Assembly (NCBI GenBank): GCA_964352225.1
Contig: CAYGRM010000001.1
Coordinates: 49,254-113,253, forward strand
Direction: 5' to 3'
Length of the DNA: 64,000 nt
Origin: CAJQQY01 sp964352225
GTDB taxonomy: Bacteria; Bacteroidota; Bacteroidia; Chitinophagales; Saprospiraceae
Part shown: positions 24,447-34,789 of the stretch, one piece after another
Layout: every line of letters begins with the position of its first letter
Numbering within the stretch: position 1 is the stretch's first letter
The notes under the pieces: generated by a model
The model's database searches: none
What the model saw: the letters and a program-made list of their open reading frames with translations, nothing else
Told to the model about the DNA's origin: nothing
Translations under genes and position numbers: made by a program

Positions 24447-26018
24447 ATGATAGCATTACAAAATAACAGCCCCTCTTTTCATAAAATACCTTTATCCTCT
24501 AATGTAGCTAGGAGCATCAACCTAATGCAGAATGTCCCAACTGGATTATTCCAGGTTAGTATAAGCGGATATTTCAATTTGGCAAATGATGAGATGAAGA
24601 GGTTATTGAATGTAGAAGGATACGATTTATATCGAACTAATATTTTTAATTATTTAGGAAAAGAAGACAAAAAAGAATTTCTCCAAAAAGTAAAAACTCC
24701 ACATCCAAAAGACAAATTAATCTTTGATTTTATTATCGAATTAGATAACAACTTTGAATACCAAGTAACTATGACTCCTGAATTTCATAATAAAGAATTC
24801 AAAAATAGTTGGATCGGTGCGATAGCTTGTTTTCCTATTAAAAAAGAGAAAAAAGAACAAACATTAAAGGAATTAGAAAATCTAAAAAAAGAACATGAGG
24901 TGATCAAGGAGCAACTAGCACACCTTTGCCATGAGGTCAGAATTCCGATCAATACCATTATGGGAATGTCTTTTTTACTCGCAGAAAATATTGATCAAAA
25001 GGATAAACAAAATTACTTAAAACCATTATTTACTTCTGCTGATTTTTTAGGAAAATTAGTTGACTCCATTTTAGATTTTTCCAAAATGGATGCTGGACAT
25101 ATGAATTTACATGAAGAAAACTATTCTCTGAATGAAGTTCTTACCGAAATCCAAGATGCCTTCAGAATGCTTTTAAAAGACAAACCGGTAGATTTTGTTT
25201 TAGAAAATAATCTACAAACTGATGTTATTTATGGAGACTCTTTACGACTCAAACAGATATTAAGTAACCTGGCTAACAATGCTCTCAAGTTTACTCAAAA
25301 AGGTAAAATCGGTATTCGGACTTCCTCTCACTATGATGCTAAAAACCAACCAATAATTCGATTTAAAGTTTGGGATACTGGAATTGGAATTCCTAAAAAT
25401 AAGCTAAAAACCGTTTTTGAAAAATATAGACAAGCTGATAGTCAGGTTGCCGCAAAGTATGGAGGAACAGGACTTGGCTTATCGATAGTACAACAATTGG
25501 TAGAACTACACGGCGGTAAAGTAGATATCGAAAGTATCGAGGGAGAAGGAACAACCTTTATCGTTGATATTCCATACAAAACAAGTGAGCCGAAAAATAT
25601 TCAGGTCATTAATACCGATGATCCATTAAATATTGATCTAATAAAAGGGAAAAAAATCTTAGTTTTTGAAGATGACCCGATGAGCAAAAGATTAATTCAA
25701 AATATCCTTCAAAGTTGGGAATGCAAATTTGAAATCGTACAAAGTGGATTAATTGATATTCATAAAATAGAAGAAGAAAAATTTGACCTAATCTTGATGG
25801 ATATCAATATGCCTGATAAAAATGGGTATGAGTTGACTTCAGAATTACGGATGAACAAAATAGAAACTCCTATCATTGCCATCACCGGAGACACCTTTGA
25901 GCAGAAAAGACAACAGGCCTTTGATGTAGGAATGAACGATTTTATTTCAAAACCGTTTTCTTTTTCCAAATTGGAAAAGACCGTATTAAAGTGGATAGGA
26001 ACTAAGCCAAACAAATAA
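24447..26018 (+). CDS. Hybrid sensor histidine kinase with C-terminal receiver
   Basis: 523 residues, no membrane helix. PAS-like N-terminal region (20-125: GLFQVSISGYFNLANDEMKRLL), coiled coil, HisKA with LCHEVRIPINTIMG (phospho-His), HATPase_c with NLANNALKFTQKGKI and GGTGLGLSIVQQLVELHGG, and a receiver domain (about 405-520) with FEDDP, LILMDINMPDKNG and SKPF. Soluble hybrid kinase that phosphorylates its own receiver; no output regulator is nearby. Monocistronic with terminator at 26036-26075. Confidence 0.92.
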   Translation: MIALQNNSPSFHKIPLSSNVARSINLMQNVPTGLFQVSISGYFNLANDEMKRLLNVEGYDLYRTNIFNYLGKEDKKEFLQKVKTPHPKDKLIFDFIIELDNNFEYQVTMTPEFHNKEFKNSWIGAIACFPIKKEKKEQTLKELENLKKEHEVIKEQLAHLCHEVRIPINTIMGMSFLLAENIDQKDKQNYLKPLFTSADFLGKLVDSILDFSKMDAGHMNLHEENYSLNEVLTEIQDAFRMLLKDKPVDFVLENNLQTDVIYGDSLRLKQILSNLANNALKFTQKGKIGIRTSSHYDAKNQPIIRFKVWDTGIGIPKNKLKTVFEKYRQADSQVAAKYGGTGLGLSIVQQLVELHGGKVDIESIEGEGTTFIVDIPYKTSEPKNIQVINTDDPLNIDLIKGKKILVFEDDPMSKRLIQNILQSWECKFEIVQSGLIDIHKIEEEKFDLILMDINMPDKNGYELTSELRMNKIETPIIAITGDTFEQKRQQAFDVGMNDFISKPFSFSKLEKTVLKWIGTKPNK

Positions 26019-26035
26019 GAAAACATCTTAAAAAA

Positions 26036-26075
26036 TAAAAAAAGGAAGTCATAATTATCTGTGACTTCCTTTTTT
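26036..26075. terminator. Bidirectional terminator between hybrid kinase and exonuclease III
   Basis: GGAAGTCA (26044-26051) with TGACTTCC (26062-26069), flanked by A-run and T6; serves both converging genes. Confidence 0.85.
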
Positions 26076-26101
26076 GGTTTACCTTATCTCCAGAACATTT
26101 C

Positions 26102-26869
26102 TTACAAATCAATTTCCATAAAGACCGGACAATGATCCGAATGATGTGCATCTCCCAATTGTCTTGCACTATAAATTTTATCCTTCAGAGAATCAGAAAC
26201 TGATTGGTAATCGATTCTCCACCCCTTGTTATTTTTCCTAGCTCCAAATCGATAGGTCCACCAACTGTACTCTTCTCCTTCTGGATTAATATGTCGATAT
26301 GCATCTGTAAATCCACTTGCCAACCACTTTGTCATCCACTCTCTTTCTTCAGGTAAAAATCCAGAACTATTTTTATTGCTTTTGGGATTATGAATATCCA
26401 TTTCCGTATGAGCAATGTTATAATCTCCGACGACGATCAAGTTAGGTCGTTCTTTTTTCAACTTTTTTATCCACTTAAAAAAATCATCTAAAAATTCCAT
26501 TTTGAATGCTTGCCGTTCTTCTCCTGAACTTCCTGATGGAAAATAACAATTCAAAATAGACCAATCTCCAAAATCCGCTCGAATGATTCTTCCTTCGTTG
26601 TCATACTTTTCGATGCCACAACCCATCTCGATATGATCTGGTTTTTCTTTAGAAAAAATAGCCACACTACTATACCCTTTCTTTTGTGCAGAAAACCATT
26701 GATGATGATACCCCATTTCTTCCAATGGCTCCACATCTACCTGATCTACTGAAGCTTTCGTTTCTTGCAAACAAACAATGTCGAATCCACCTTCTTTAAT
26801 AAAATCCCAAAGTCCTTTTTTGACCGCTGCTCGAATTCCGTTGACGTTGTAAGAGATAATTTTTTTCAT
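26102..26869 (-). CDS. xth: Exodeoxyribonuclease III (AP endonuclease)
   Basis: 255 residues. All catalytic motifs of the ExoIII/APE1 family: SYNVNGIRAA, CLQETKA (metal Glu), VVGDYNIAHTEMDI (Asp/Asn), WWTYRFGARKNNKGWRIDY and the final HHSDHCPV (Asp-His pair). Cleaves 5' of abasic sites in base-excision repair. Single gene, convergent with the hybrid kinase. Confidence 0.95.
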   Translation of the reverse strand: MKKIISYNVNGIRAAVKKGLWDFIKEGGFDIVCLQETKASVDQVDVEPLEEMGYHHQWFSAQKKGYSSVAIFSKEKPDHIEMGCGIEKYDNEGRIIRADFGDWSILNCYFPSGSSGEERQAFKMEFLDDFFKWIKKLKKERPNLIVVGDYNIAHTEMDIHNPKSNKNSSGFLPEEREWMTKWLASGFTDAYRHINPEGEEYSWWTYRFGARKNNKGWRIDYQSVSDSLKDKIYSARQLGDAHHSDHCPVFMEIDL

Positions 26870-27131
26870 AATACTTTTTGAATACGTAATTTGAAAATAA
26901 GTTTAAGACGAAAATAGTTTTTCCCTTCCCTTCAAACAATCTTTAGCCAAAATGTTTTTCCACAAAGACAAAATATTAGTTTAAGCAAGTCAATTATTTT
27001 TCTTTCTTTTGTAAGATATCCCTTCATCCTAAATAAACTTCTCCAATGACGGATATCGAAATTATCTTTATTTTACACTATCAAAAAATATAACTGATAA
27101 TTAAAAATAATCACTCTTAAATAACACTCTA

Positions 27132-28187
27132 ATGCATACAAAAAAAACCTACACCACCTTCGAAATGGCCATGTGGACTCGTTACGAAACCCTTCTATTT
27201 ATTGTAATAGGTTCTGTATGGGCAGCAGTTTATTATTTTTTTGAATTAGGTTGGTTAAAAATACCTTGGACGCCATTAGCTTTGATTGGTACAGCTGTAG
27301 CATTCGTTATTGGTTTTCAAAATAACTCTGCTTATGGAAGAATTTGGGAAGCACGAAAAATCTGGGGTGGAATTGTGAATACTTCTCGAACATTTGGTAT
27401 GTTTCTTCAAGATATGATTAACAATGATCATACTGAATCTGCACTTTCTGACGAAGAACTTCAAAAGGAAATCAAAACAATTACCTATCGTCATATTGCT
27501 TGGATGACTGCCTTACGTCACGCGATGCGAATGCCTAAACCTTGGGAAACTACTGTAAATGAAAAAACCAATCAAGAATGGGATACTCGCCCTCCTGAGT
27601 TAGATTCAACGGTAGAGAAAGACTTGAAGCCTTACATTTCTCAAAAAGATATGGACTATGTGCTGAGCAAAAATAATAAGCAAACTGCTTTATTATATCT
27701 CCAATCTCATCATCTAAAGCAACTCAAAGACCGAGGACTAATTTGGGAGTTTTCGTTTTTACAATTGGAAGGTGTTCTCGAAGAATTATTTACCCTTCAA
27801 GGTAAAAGTGAACGAATCAAAAATTTTCCTTACCCAAGACAATTTGCTACACTCAATCATTTCTTTATGTGGATTTTTGTTTTGTTACTCCCCTTAGCCT
27901 TGGTTCCTCAGTTTGCTGAAATGGGAGCTCAATACTCAGGGAATCATTGGTTTATTAATGATTTATTGATTTGGTTAACTGTTCCATTTTATGTGATAGT
28001 TGCTTGGATTTTCCACACCATGGAAAGAATAGGAAGGACTGGTGAAAATCCTTTTGAAGGAACTGCTAACGATGTTCCAATTTCTACGATCGCAAGAGGA
28101 ATTGAGATTGACCTTCGACAAAACTTAGGAGAATCAGATGAAGATATTCCAGATCAGTTTCCTGTGAAATACAATACTCAATTCTAA
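27132..28187 (+). CDS. Bestrophin-family ion channel
   Basis: 351 residues. Four membrane segments, first with LLFIVIGSVWAAVYYFFELGW, then FVIGFQNNSAYGRIWEARKIWGG (bestrophin N-terminal signature), the hydrophobic FFMWIFVLLLPLALVP and the C-terminal EIDLRQNLGE. Bacterial bestrophins form pentameric channels; K. pneumoniae KpBest conducts cations while the eukaryotic ones conduct Cl-. Ion preference here cannot be read. A regulatory ligand is unknown. Confidence 0.9.
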   Translation: MHTKKTYTTFEMAMWTRYETLLFIVIGSVWAAVYYFFELGWLKIPWTPLALIGTAVAFVIGFQNNSAYGRIWEARKIWGGIVNTSRTFGMFLQDMINNDHTESALSDEELQKEIKTITYRHIAWMTALRHAMRMPKPWETTVNEKTNQEWDTRPPELDSTVEKDLKPYISQKDMDYVLSKNNKQTALLYLQSHHLKQLKDRGLIWEFSFLQLEGVLEELFTLQGKSERIKNFPYPRQFATLNHFFMWIFVLLLPLALVPQFAEMGAQYSGNHWFINDLLIWLTVPFYVIVAWIFHTMERIGRTGENPFEGTANDVPISTIARGIEIDLRQNLGESDEDIPDQFPVKYNTQF

Positions 28188-28235
28188 TCTCATAACGTTA
28201 AGGTTATTATCTAACTAAAAATCTAAATCAATTAC

Positions 28236-29366
28236 ATGAAAAAATTATTATCGAATCTTCTGATAGCCACCTCCGTTATTTTATTTTTTGCGAAATGTAA
28301 TAAAGATGATATTGAAATTAATAATACCGAGGACTTCAAGACATATATTCAAGAAGAAATAGAAGATCAAAATATTCCTGCTCTTTCTGTTTTGGTTTTT
28401 AATGAAAATAATATTTTATATGAAGACTACTTCGGGACTTCACAAATCCAGCAAGATGTTTCTCTTCAAGAGGATCATTTGTTTTTATTGGCATCAGTTT
28501 CAAAAGTAATTACGGCAACAGCACTTCTTCAATTATATGACGATGGACTTTTTGATTTAGACGATAAGATCAATGACTATCTTTCTTTTAATGTATCTAT
28601 TCCAAATCATTCTACTGATATAACTTTTAGAATGCTTTTGACGCATACTTCAGCTATTGCAGATGGAAGTGCATTAGATGGACAATATTATTATGGAGAA
28701 GATAGCCCAGTTGCTTTAAGTGATTTCTTAGAAAATTATCTTTCACCGAGTGGTAATCTTTATAATGCCAATGAAAATTTTTATGATTTTAATCCTGGTT
28801 CTCAACATGAATATTCTAACACAGGAAATGCATTAATTGGTTTACTGGTAGAACAAATTTCAGGAATGAACTTTAATGAATATTGCAAGCAAAATATTTT
28901 TTCTCCTCTAGGAATGATAAATACAGCTTGGCGTTTAGATGAAATTTCACAAACGATTGTTCAACCATATAATTATTCCAATGGTCAGTACGAAGCAATT
29001 GACCATTACACTTTTACGGACTATCCAAATGGAGGACTTCGATCTACTAGCAAAGATTTATTTAAATTCATTCGAGCATTTGTTCAAAGTGGAACTTCCA
29101 ACAATTATCAACTTTTAAAAGCAGAAACAATTGATGCAATGATTACTCCTCAGATTCCTTCCATAGATAATGAAGTGGGATTGCATTTATTTTTGATGAA
29201 TTCTGATAATAATTTATGGGGACATGACGGCGGAGAGCAAGGGACCGCTACAATTATGGCATTTAATCCAACAACAAAGGTTGGTGCTATTATTTTAAGC
29301 AACCAAGGAGATGCGGAGCTAGATGAAATACTTGAAGAGGCTTATAAATTAGGATTAAATTTATAA
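28236..29366 (+). CDS. Serine hydrolase (class C beta-lactamase/DD-peptidase fold), lipoprotein
   Basis: 376 residues. Lipoprotein signal ending FFAKC (lipid Cys21). Catalytic SxxK is SVSK (87-90); YxN is YSNTG (about 193); the third motif (H/K-x-G) is represented by HDG in WGHDGGEQG. This is the broad beta-lactamase-related esterase/peptidase family (PF00144). It acts in the periplasm or on the surface; substrate unknown. 48 bases after bestrophin, possibly co-transcribed. Confidence 0.87.
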   Translation: MKKLLSNLLIATSVILFFAKCNKDDIEINNTEDFKTYIQEEIEDQNIPALSVLVFNENNILYEDYFGTSQIQQDVSLQEDHLFLLASVSKVITATALLQLYDDGLFDLDDKINDYLSFNVSIPNHSTDITFRMLLTHTSAIADGSALDGQYYYGEDSPVALSDFLENYLSPSGNLYNANENFYDFNPGSQHEYSNTGNALIGLLVEQISGMNFNEYCKQNIFSPLGMINTAWRLDEISQTIVQPYNYSNGQYEAIDHYTFTDYPNGGLRSTSKDLFKFIRAFVQSGTSNNYQLLKAETIDAMITPQIPSIDNEVGLHLFLMNSDNNLWGHDGGEQGTATIMAFNPTTKVGAIILSNQGDAELDEILEEAYKLGLNL

Positions 29367-29385
29367 AATAATTGTAAAAGCTAAC

Positions 29386-31200
29386 TTATTCATACATTTC
29401 AGCAATCTCTTTTCCATACTTTTCCAAAATAAAATTCCGCTTCAACTTCAAAGTATAAGTCAATTCTCCCGTCGCCACTTCCCAAGGTTCGAATAGCAAA
29501 TGGAACTTTTGAATCCGTTCTTCCCTTTTCAAATTATTATTTATCTCTTCTACTACCCTTCCCATTAATTGCTCTACCTTCTGATTGATTACCATAAATT
29601 GAGGTGCTGTCCAATGCACATTATTTTCCGCACACCACTTTTTTAATTGAAAAAAATTAGGCGTGATAAGTGCCGTTACGAATGGCTTTTGAAAACCCGA
29701 GATCATACAATTATCAATAAATGGAGAAGCATTTAATTGTTGTTCCAAAACGGTAGGTACAATATATTTCCCACTCGAAGTTTTAAAAATATCTTTTTTA
29801 CGTCCGGTGATTTTTAAAAATCTTTTATGTACAAATTGACCTACATCACCTGTCGTGAACCAACCATCTTCATCCAAAACGGTCATTGTTAACTCTGGCA
29901 AATTATGATACCCCATCATCACATTTGGCCCCTTGACTAAAATTAAACCGTCACCATTTTCATCAGGATTTTCAATTCTAACTTCTACTCCAGGAACTGG
30001 AATTCCAACGGTTCCAAAATAAACACCACCAGGTTCGAAACGATTAAATGAAATCACCGGTGAAGTTTCGGTCATTCCATAACCTTCTCGAATTTCGATT
30101 CCAGCTGCTGAAAATAATTTTCCTAACCGAGGCTGCAAGGCTGCAGCACCTACGACCACTCCTTCCACTTTTCCACCTAAAGCATTTCGCCAAAGTCGAT
30201 AAACCAAAAAATCTGCTATCTTTAATTTCAAAAAATAAATTAACCCCATCCGCCCATCATATCTTTCTCCCAATCGAATGGCCCAATGTAAAATTTTTCG
30301 AGAAACTTTTCCTTTCTCTTCTCCTTTTTCCACAATCATATCATAGGTGCTTTCCAAAAATCGAGGAACACTTGCGAAATAATGTGGACGAACTTCTTTA
30401 ATATTTTCCACTAAAGTTTCGCGTCGTTCAACATAGTAAACGGAAGCACCAACAGCCATGTAAGTGTACGTTACCATTCGCTCAAAAACATGACTCATTG
30501 GTAAAAAACTTAGCGTTCGTTTATCGCAATTAATCGGAACTAGTGAAATTGTTGCTTTGATATTCGACACCAAATTTTTATGCGAAAGCATAACTCCTTT
30601 CGGATTTCCAGTCGTGCCTGAGGTGTAAATTATGGTGGCTAAATCATCTTCATGGATGGAAGCTTTGCGTCCTTCAAACTCTGCTAAGTGTCGATCTGTA
30701 GGTTCTTCCGATAACTCATCAAAATGCGGAATGTCCGGTAATTTTTCAAAGGTGAAAATCTTCTTCAGACTCACCACCTTTTCAATCAATGGCAAAACTC
30801 TCTCATAAAATTCTCGATTGGCGACTATTAAAAATTTAACCTCAGCATCATTCAAAATATATTCAATCTCATGTACTCGAGCCTGTGCATGAATCGGTAC
30901 TAGAATTCCACCCACCTGCTGTACCCCAAAATCTATAAAATTCCATCGTGGACTCCCAACCTGAGTCATGATCGCAATCTTTTCTCCTCGCTTCAAACCC
31001 AAAGTCAACAACCCTGCACTCACTCGATTAATCTGAGAGATACATTCCTCTGTGGAGAATTTCTGCCACCCTAAATCTTGTTTTTGTACGAGTGAAGCCT
31101 TATTTGGAAACTTTGCTTGTTGATAAGGAAATATGTCAAATAATCGACGGAAGTCAATTTGAGAAATGAGATGGTTTTTGATTTTCGTTTTTGATTTCAA
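29386..31200 (-). CDS. Long-chain acyl-CoA synthetase
   Basis: 604 residues, AMP-binding superfamily of the FadD15/ACSL type. Motifs: IIYTSGTTGNPKGVM (P-loop, about 190-204), EGYGMTETSPV (A5), TGDVGQF (A7) and GRKKDIFKTSSGKYI (A8/A10 with catalytic Lys region). Activates fatty acids to acyl-CoA with ATP for beta-oxidation or lipid synthesis; membrane-associated through surface patches. Converges with the serine hydrolase gene with only 19 bases between. Confidence 0.93.
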   Translation of the reverse strand: MKSKTKIKNHLISQIDFRRLFDIFPYQQAKFPNKASLVQKQDLGWQKFSTEECISQINRVSAGLLTLGLKRGEKIAIMTQVGSPRWNFIDFGVQQVGGILVPIHAQARVHEIEYILNDAEVKFLIVANREFYERVLPLIEKVVSLKKIFTFEKLPDIPHFDELSEEPTDRHLAEFEGRKASIHEDDLATIIYTSGTTGNPKGVMLSHKNLVSNIKATISLVPINCDKRTLSFLPMSHVFERMVTYTYMAVGASVYYVERRETLVENIKEVRPHYFASVPRFLESTYDMIVEKGEEKGKVSRKILHWAIRLGERYDGRMGLIYFLKLKIADFLVYRLWRNALGGKVEGVVVGAAALQPRLGKLFSAAGIEIREGYGMTETSPVISFNRFEPGGVYFGTVGIPVPGVEVRIENPDENGDGLILVKGPNVMMGYHNLPELTMTVLDEDGWFTTGDVGQFVHKRFLKITGRKKDIFKTSSGKYIVPTVLEQQLNASPFIDNCMISGFQKPFVTALITPNFFQLKKWCAENNVHWTAPQFMVINQKVEQLMGRVVEEINNNLKREERIQKFHLLFEPWEVATGELTYTLKLKRNFILEKYGKEIAEMYE

Positions 31201-31405
31201 GTTTGCTTGTTTTTACCTTTCTAAGGTAGCTAAAAAATATCAATCAAAAAACTCATATGACTTTTTTAAGAGCTGGTTTGAAATATATTGTTACTTCATA
31301 TAACTCACAACAATCTAATTAATTTTCAATAGTTGACAAAAAACAATATTGGAATAACTCATTTCTAATTTTTATTTTAAAGGGTAAACAACCTTGAGAA
31401 AACAT

Positions 31406-33502
31406 ATGATTAATTGGAAGGAAATACCCTTTGTAAAATTCCTCCTACCCTTCGCTGCGGGGATTTTACTCTCTATATTTTTGGAAAACAACCATCCGAT
31501 ATGGTATGGTATATTTTTATGCGTCTTATTCTTGCGAGTCATTCTCTTCTTTTTTAAAGTCCCCAGTTATTATCGACACTTTCATGGAATTGTGGCTCAT
31601 CTACTTTTATTTTCGATGGGTTATTTATGGTGTTTTCATTTCAATGAACTACAAAACAAAAACCATTTTCAACAACGACTTGAAAACGAAAACATCGTTA
31701 TTGGAAAAATTGAAACGGCTCCCACCGTTGGAAATTATTTAAAAACGACCATCTCCACTCAACTCATTGGAACTCATCTTGACTCTCTAAAAAATTGTAG
31801 CGGTAATATTCTAGTTTACTTAAAAAATGATTCCACTCGACAAATAAATTATGGCGACATCATTGCCTTTCGAGGACAAATTCAAAAAGTAGAACTACCT
31901 AAAAATCCACATGCCTTCAACTATAAAAATTTTCTAAAATTCAAGAATATCCACTACCAAACCTTTATCAATGAACCTATCCATTGGCAAAAATCGAACA
32001 TCAATCAAGGAAACTTAATACATAAAAATGCTATTAAAATCCGTCAGTATTTCTTAGCAATTTTAGAAAAACATTTGACAACTCCTCGCGAATTGTCGGT
32101 AGGTAATGCATTGATTTTAGGCTACAAAAATGATCTCGACGAAGAGGTCAGAACCGCTTATGCTCATACGGGAGCTTTGCATGTTTTAGCCGTTTCGGGG
32201 TTGCACGTTGGACTTGTGGCATGGTTTGTAAATATATTGTTAAACCTTGTAAAATCAAGAACTTTGACTTGGCGAATTACTCGAACCATTATATTAATTG
32301 GAGTCGTTTGGTCATTCGCTTTAATTTCAGGAGGATCACCATCGGTGTTGCGAGCAGCAACCATGTTCACCTTTTTAATCATCGGACTTTCGATGAATCG
32401 GACGACCAATATTTATAATTCGCTCGCTATTTCAGCAAGTATTTTGCTTATTTGGAATCCATACCTTTTGATGAATGTGAGTTTCCAATTATCCTATTTA
32501 GCAATTTTCAGCATTGTTTATTTCCAACCAAAAATATTTCGAGCTTTAATTGTCAAAAATGCTTTTTTTAGAAGCATTTGGAATTTGGTTTCTCTTTCCC
32601 TCGCAGCACAAATTGGAACCTTACCGATCAGCATTTATTACTTTCATTCTATTCCATTTTTTGCTTGGCTGTCAGGCGTGATTGTCATTCCTGCAGCAAC
32701 GATCATTCTTGGTAGCGGTATGTTATTATTGCTCATCGAAAGTTTGATTTCTAGTCTTGCCTTTATTTCTGGATGGATTTTGTACTATTCGATTTGGTTG
32801 ATGAACGAAGCCATATTTTTGATTCAAAAATTTCCTTCAAGTGTTTGGGTTGGCGTTTGGATTGGAATTGGAGTTGTCCTGCTTTTGTATGCAATGGTTG
32901 CAAATATTATTCTTGCTTTGAGTACCAAAAAATTGAAGTGGTTACTGCCTGCCTCAGCATTTCTATTGCTTATTTCAATCAATTACTCATTCGTTTCATT
33001 TGGAGAAATAGCTCAAAAGAAAATGATCATTTACCATGCTTATCGTCATTCGATTATTGATTTTTTTGATGGGAAAAATGGATTTAGTTTTCACAAAAAA
33101 GACATTGTGGAAAAGAACTTATCATTCGCCACTCAAAATAATCGATGGGCGAATGGTATAAAAAAAATAGAGCCAATTCATTTTGAAAATATAAAATTCC
33201 AAGCTGAAAATATATTTTATCAAAAACCATTTATTCAATTTTTTGATAAAAAAATCGCGCTTCTCGATGATACTTTTCAATTCCAAAAAGAAGTAAAGGT
33301 AAACGTTGATTACATCATCATTCAAAACAATCCGAATTTCAAAATGGAAGACATTTCGCAAAATTTCATTTTTGAAAAAATAATTTTCGATACTTCTAAC
33401 TCACCATGGAAAGTCGAAAACTGGAAAACAGATTGCCAAAAATTAAACATTCAATACTATGATATTTTAGAACAAGGCGCTCTTGAAGTAGCGCTTGAAT
33501 AG
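31406..33502 (+). CDS. comEC: ComEC/Rec2-family DNA uptake channel protein
   Basis: 698 residues from ATG 31406 (MINWKEIPF); a TTG at 31394 in frame would add four residues. N-terminal membrane segments, a DUF4131 soluble domain (IVIGKIETAPTVG and on, about 90-185), and the Competence domain with GNALILGYKNDLDEEVRTAYAHTGALHVLAVSGLHVG (shown here by its ends GNALILGY and AVSGLHVG) and ISGGSPSVLRAATM. The C-terminal 170 residues are soluble but lack the HxHxDH motif of the full beta-lactamase domain, as in many Bacteroidota. Inner-membrane channel for single-stranded DNA in transformation. Confidence 0.9.
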   Translation: MINWKEIPFVKFLLPFAAGILLSIFLENNHPIWYGIFLCVLFLRVILFFFKVPSYYRHFHGIVAHLLLFSMGYLWCFHFNELQNKNHFQQRLENENIVIGKIETAPTVGNYLKTTISTQLIGTHLDSLKNCSGNILVYLKNDSTRQINYGDIIAFRGQIQKVELPKNPHAFNYKNFLKFKNIHYQTFINEPIHWQKSNINQGNLIHKNAIKIRQYFLAILEKHLTTPRELSVGNALILGYKNDLDEEVRTAYAHTGALHVLAVSGLHVGLVAWFVNILLNLVKSRTLTWRITRTIILIGVVWSFALISGGSPSVLRAATMFTFLIIGLSMNRTTNIYNSLAISASILLIWNPYLLMNVSFQLSYLAIFSIVYFQPKIFRALIVKNAFFRSIWNLVSLSLAAQIGTLPISIYYFHSIPFFAWLSGVIVIPAATIILGSGMLLLLIESLISSLAFISGWILYYSIWLMNEAIFLIQKFPSSVWVGVWIGIGVVLLLYAMVANIILALSTKKLKWLLPASAFLLLISINYSFVSFGEIAQKKMIIYHAYRHSIIDFFDGKNGFSFHKKDIVEKNLSFATQNNRWANGIKKIEPIHFENIKFQAENIFYQKPFIQFFDKKIALLDDTFQFQKEVKVNVDYIIIQNNPNFKMEDISQNFIFEKIIFDTSNSPWKVENWKTDCQKLNIQYYDILEQGALEVALE

Positions 33503-33534
33503 CTTTTTTTTGAAAAAACTAAAACCTAACAACT

Positions 33535-34713
33535 ATGAGAAAACAATTTTACGAGTATATGTATTTGACTCGACAAGAACGGAATGGACTTTTTGTCGTC
33601 ATTCTAATGAGTAGCCTTATTTCTTTTGCGCCGTTGATTTATTCTTTTTTGGGAGAAAAAAGAATAACTGATTTTAGCCAATTCCTAAACGAAATTGAAG
33701 CATTTCATCAGGCTGACATTTCAACCCAACCACTTGCTTTTGTAAAAAAGAATTTCTCCAATTCATCTTCTCAAAAAGAATTTGACCTATTTCATTTTGA
33801 TCCAAATACTGCTGCAAAAGAAGATTTCGTCAACTTAGGGCTCTCCCCAAAAACAGCTCAAACGATTGTCAACTTTCGAAATAAAGGAGCCAAATTTTTC
33901 GAAAAAGAAGATTTCAAAAAAGTCTATGGCGTGAAAGAATCAGACTTTGAACGCCTCGAAAATTTCATCCAAATCGAAAAGAAAGAAAAAGACTTTCAGC
34001 CTTTCGCAAAAAATGAAATCCCACAATCTTATGATACTCCAATCGTCAACCACATCGTATTTGATCCAAATACTGCAGATGAAAAAACTTTATTACAAAA
34101 TGGTATTCCCCAACATGTGGCCAGCACAATCATCAAATATCGAAGCAGCGGAGCCATCTTTCAAGTCAAAGAAGATTTGAAAAAAATCTATACCTTGAAA
34201 GAAGATATCTATCAAAGAATAGAACCTTTCATTGACATTGTTCCACAAGAGAAAAAGGCAACTCCCCAACCTTCTATTCAAAAAAATGATTTTCCAAAAA
34301 GAGAAAACGAGTTTGCAAATATTACTATTGACATCAATAATTCCTCTGCTGAGGATTGGCAAAAGCTTCGTGGAATCGGGCCTTCCTTTGCTAAAAGAAT
34401 TGTAACATTTAGAGGTCGACTAGGTGGATTTAATTCAGTTGAGCAAGTTGGAGAAACTTATGGTTTGCCTGACAGTTCATTCCAAAAAATTAAACCTCAG
34501 TTGCTACCATCAGCCATTTTACAAAAAATAAATTTAAATCAAGCGACAGAAAGTGAGTTGAAATCGCATCCATATATTTCATGGAATCAAGCAAAGTTAA
34601 TAGTCAGCTATCGCAAAATGCATGGAAAATTTAAAGATGTAAATGAATTGTTACGAATAGGTGCTTTGAAAAAAGAATGGTTGGAAAAATTGAAACACTA
34701 CTTAGAAATCTAA
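33535..34713 (+). CDS. Multi-HhH ComEA-like membrane protein
   Basis: 392 residues. Basic N-terminus plus one membrane helix (GLFVVILMSSLISFAPLIYSFLG, about 18-40). Four helix-hairpin-helix units follow: about 90-145 (FDPNTAAKEDFVNLGL), 180-235 (FDPNTADEKTLLQNGI), 265-325 (IDINNSSAEDWQKLRGIGP) and 330-390 (INLNQATESELKSHPYI). ComEA has one such HhH pair and binds incoming DNA in the periplasm. The gene follows comEC by 32 bases, so both probably serve DNA uptake. Confidence 0.85.
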   Translation: MRKQFYEYMYLTRQERNGLFVVILMSSLISFAPLIYSFLGEKRITDFSQFLNEIEAFHQADISTQPLAFVKKNFSNSSSQKEFDLFHFDPNTAAKEDFVNLGLSPKTAQTIVNFRNKGAKFFEKEDFKKVYGVKESDFERLENFIQIEKKEKDFQPFAKNEIPQSYDTPIVNHIVFDPNTADEKTLLQNGIPQHVASTIIKYRSSGAIFQVKEDLKKIYTLKEDIYQRIEPFIDIVPQEKKATPQPSIQKNDFPKRENEFANITIDINNSSAEDWQKLRGIGPSFAKRIVTFRGRLGGFNSVEQVGETYGLPDSSFQKIKPQLLPSAILQKINLNQATESELKSHPYISWNQAKLIVSYRKMHGKFKDVNELLRIGALKKEWLEKLKHYLEI

Positions 34714-34725
34714 GATTCGTTTAAC

Positions 34726-34763
34726 AAAAAAGTCCTTCCCGTTTTTTAGTAACGGGAAGGACT
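34726..34763. terminator. Terminator between comEA-like gene and lipoprotein-sorting gene
   Basis: Perfect 13-bp stem AGTCCTTCCCGTT (34731-34743) / complement (34751-34763). The A-run at 34726-34731 makes the minus-strand copy a strong terminator for the 34790-35539 gene; it may also stop comEC-comEA transcripts. Confidence 0.8.
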
Positions 34764-34789
34764 AAACTATTTCTTTTCAAAAAGAATTT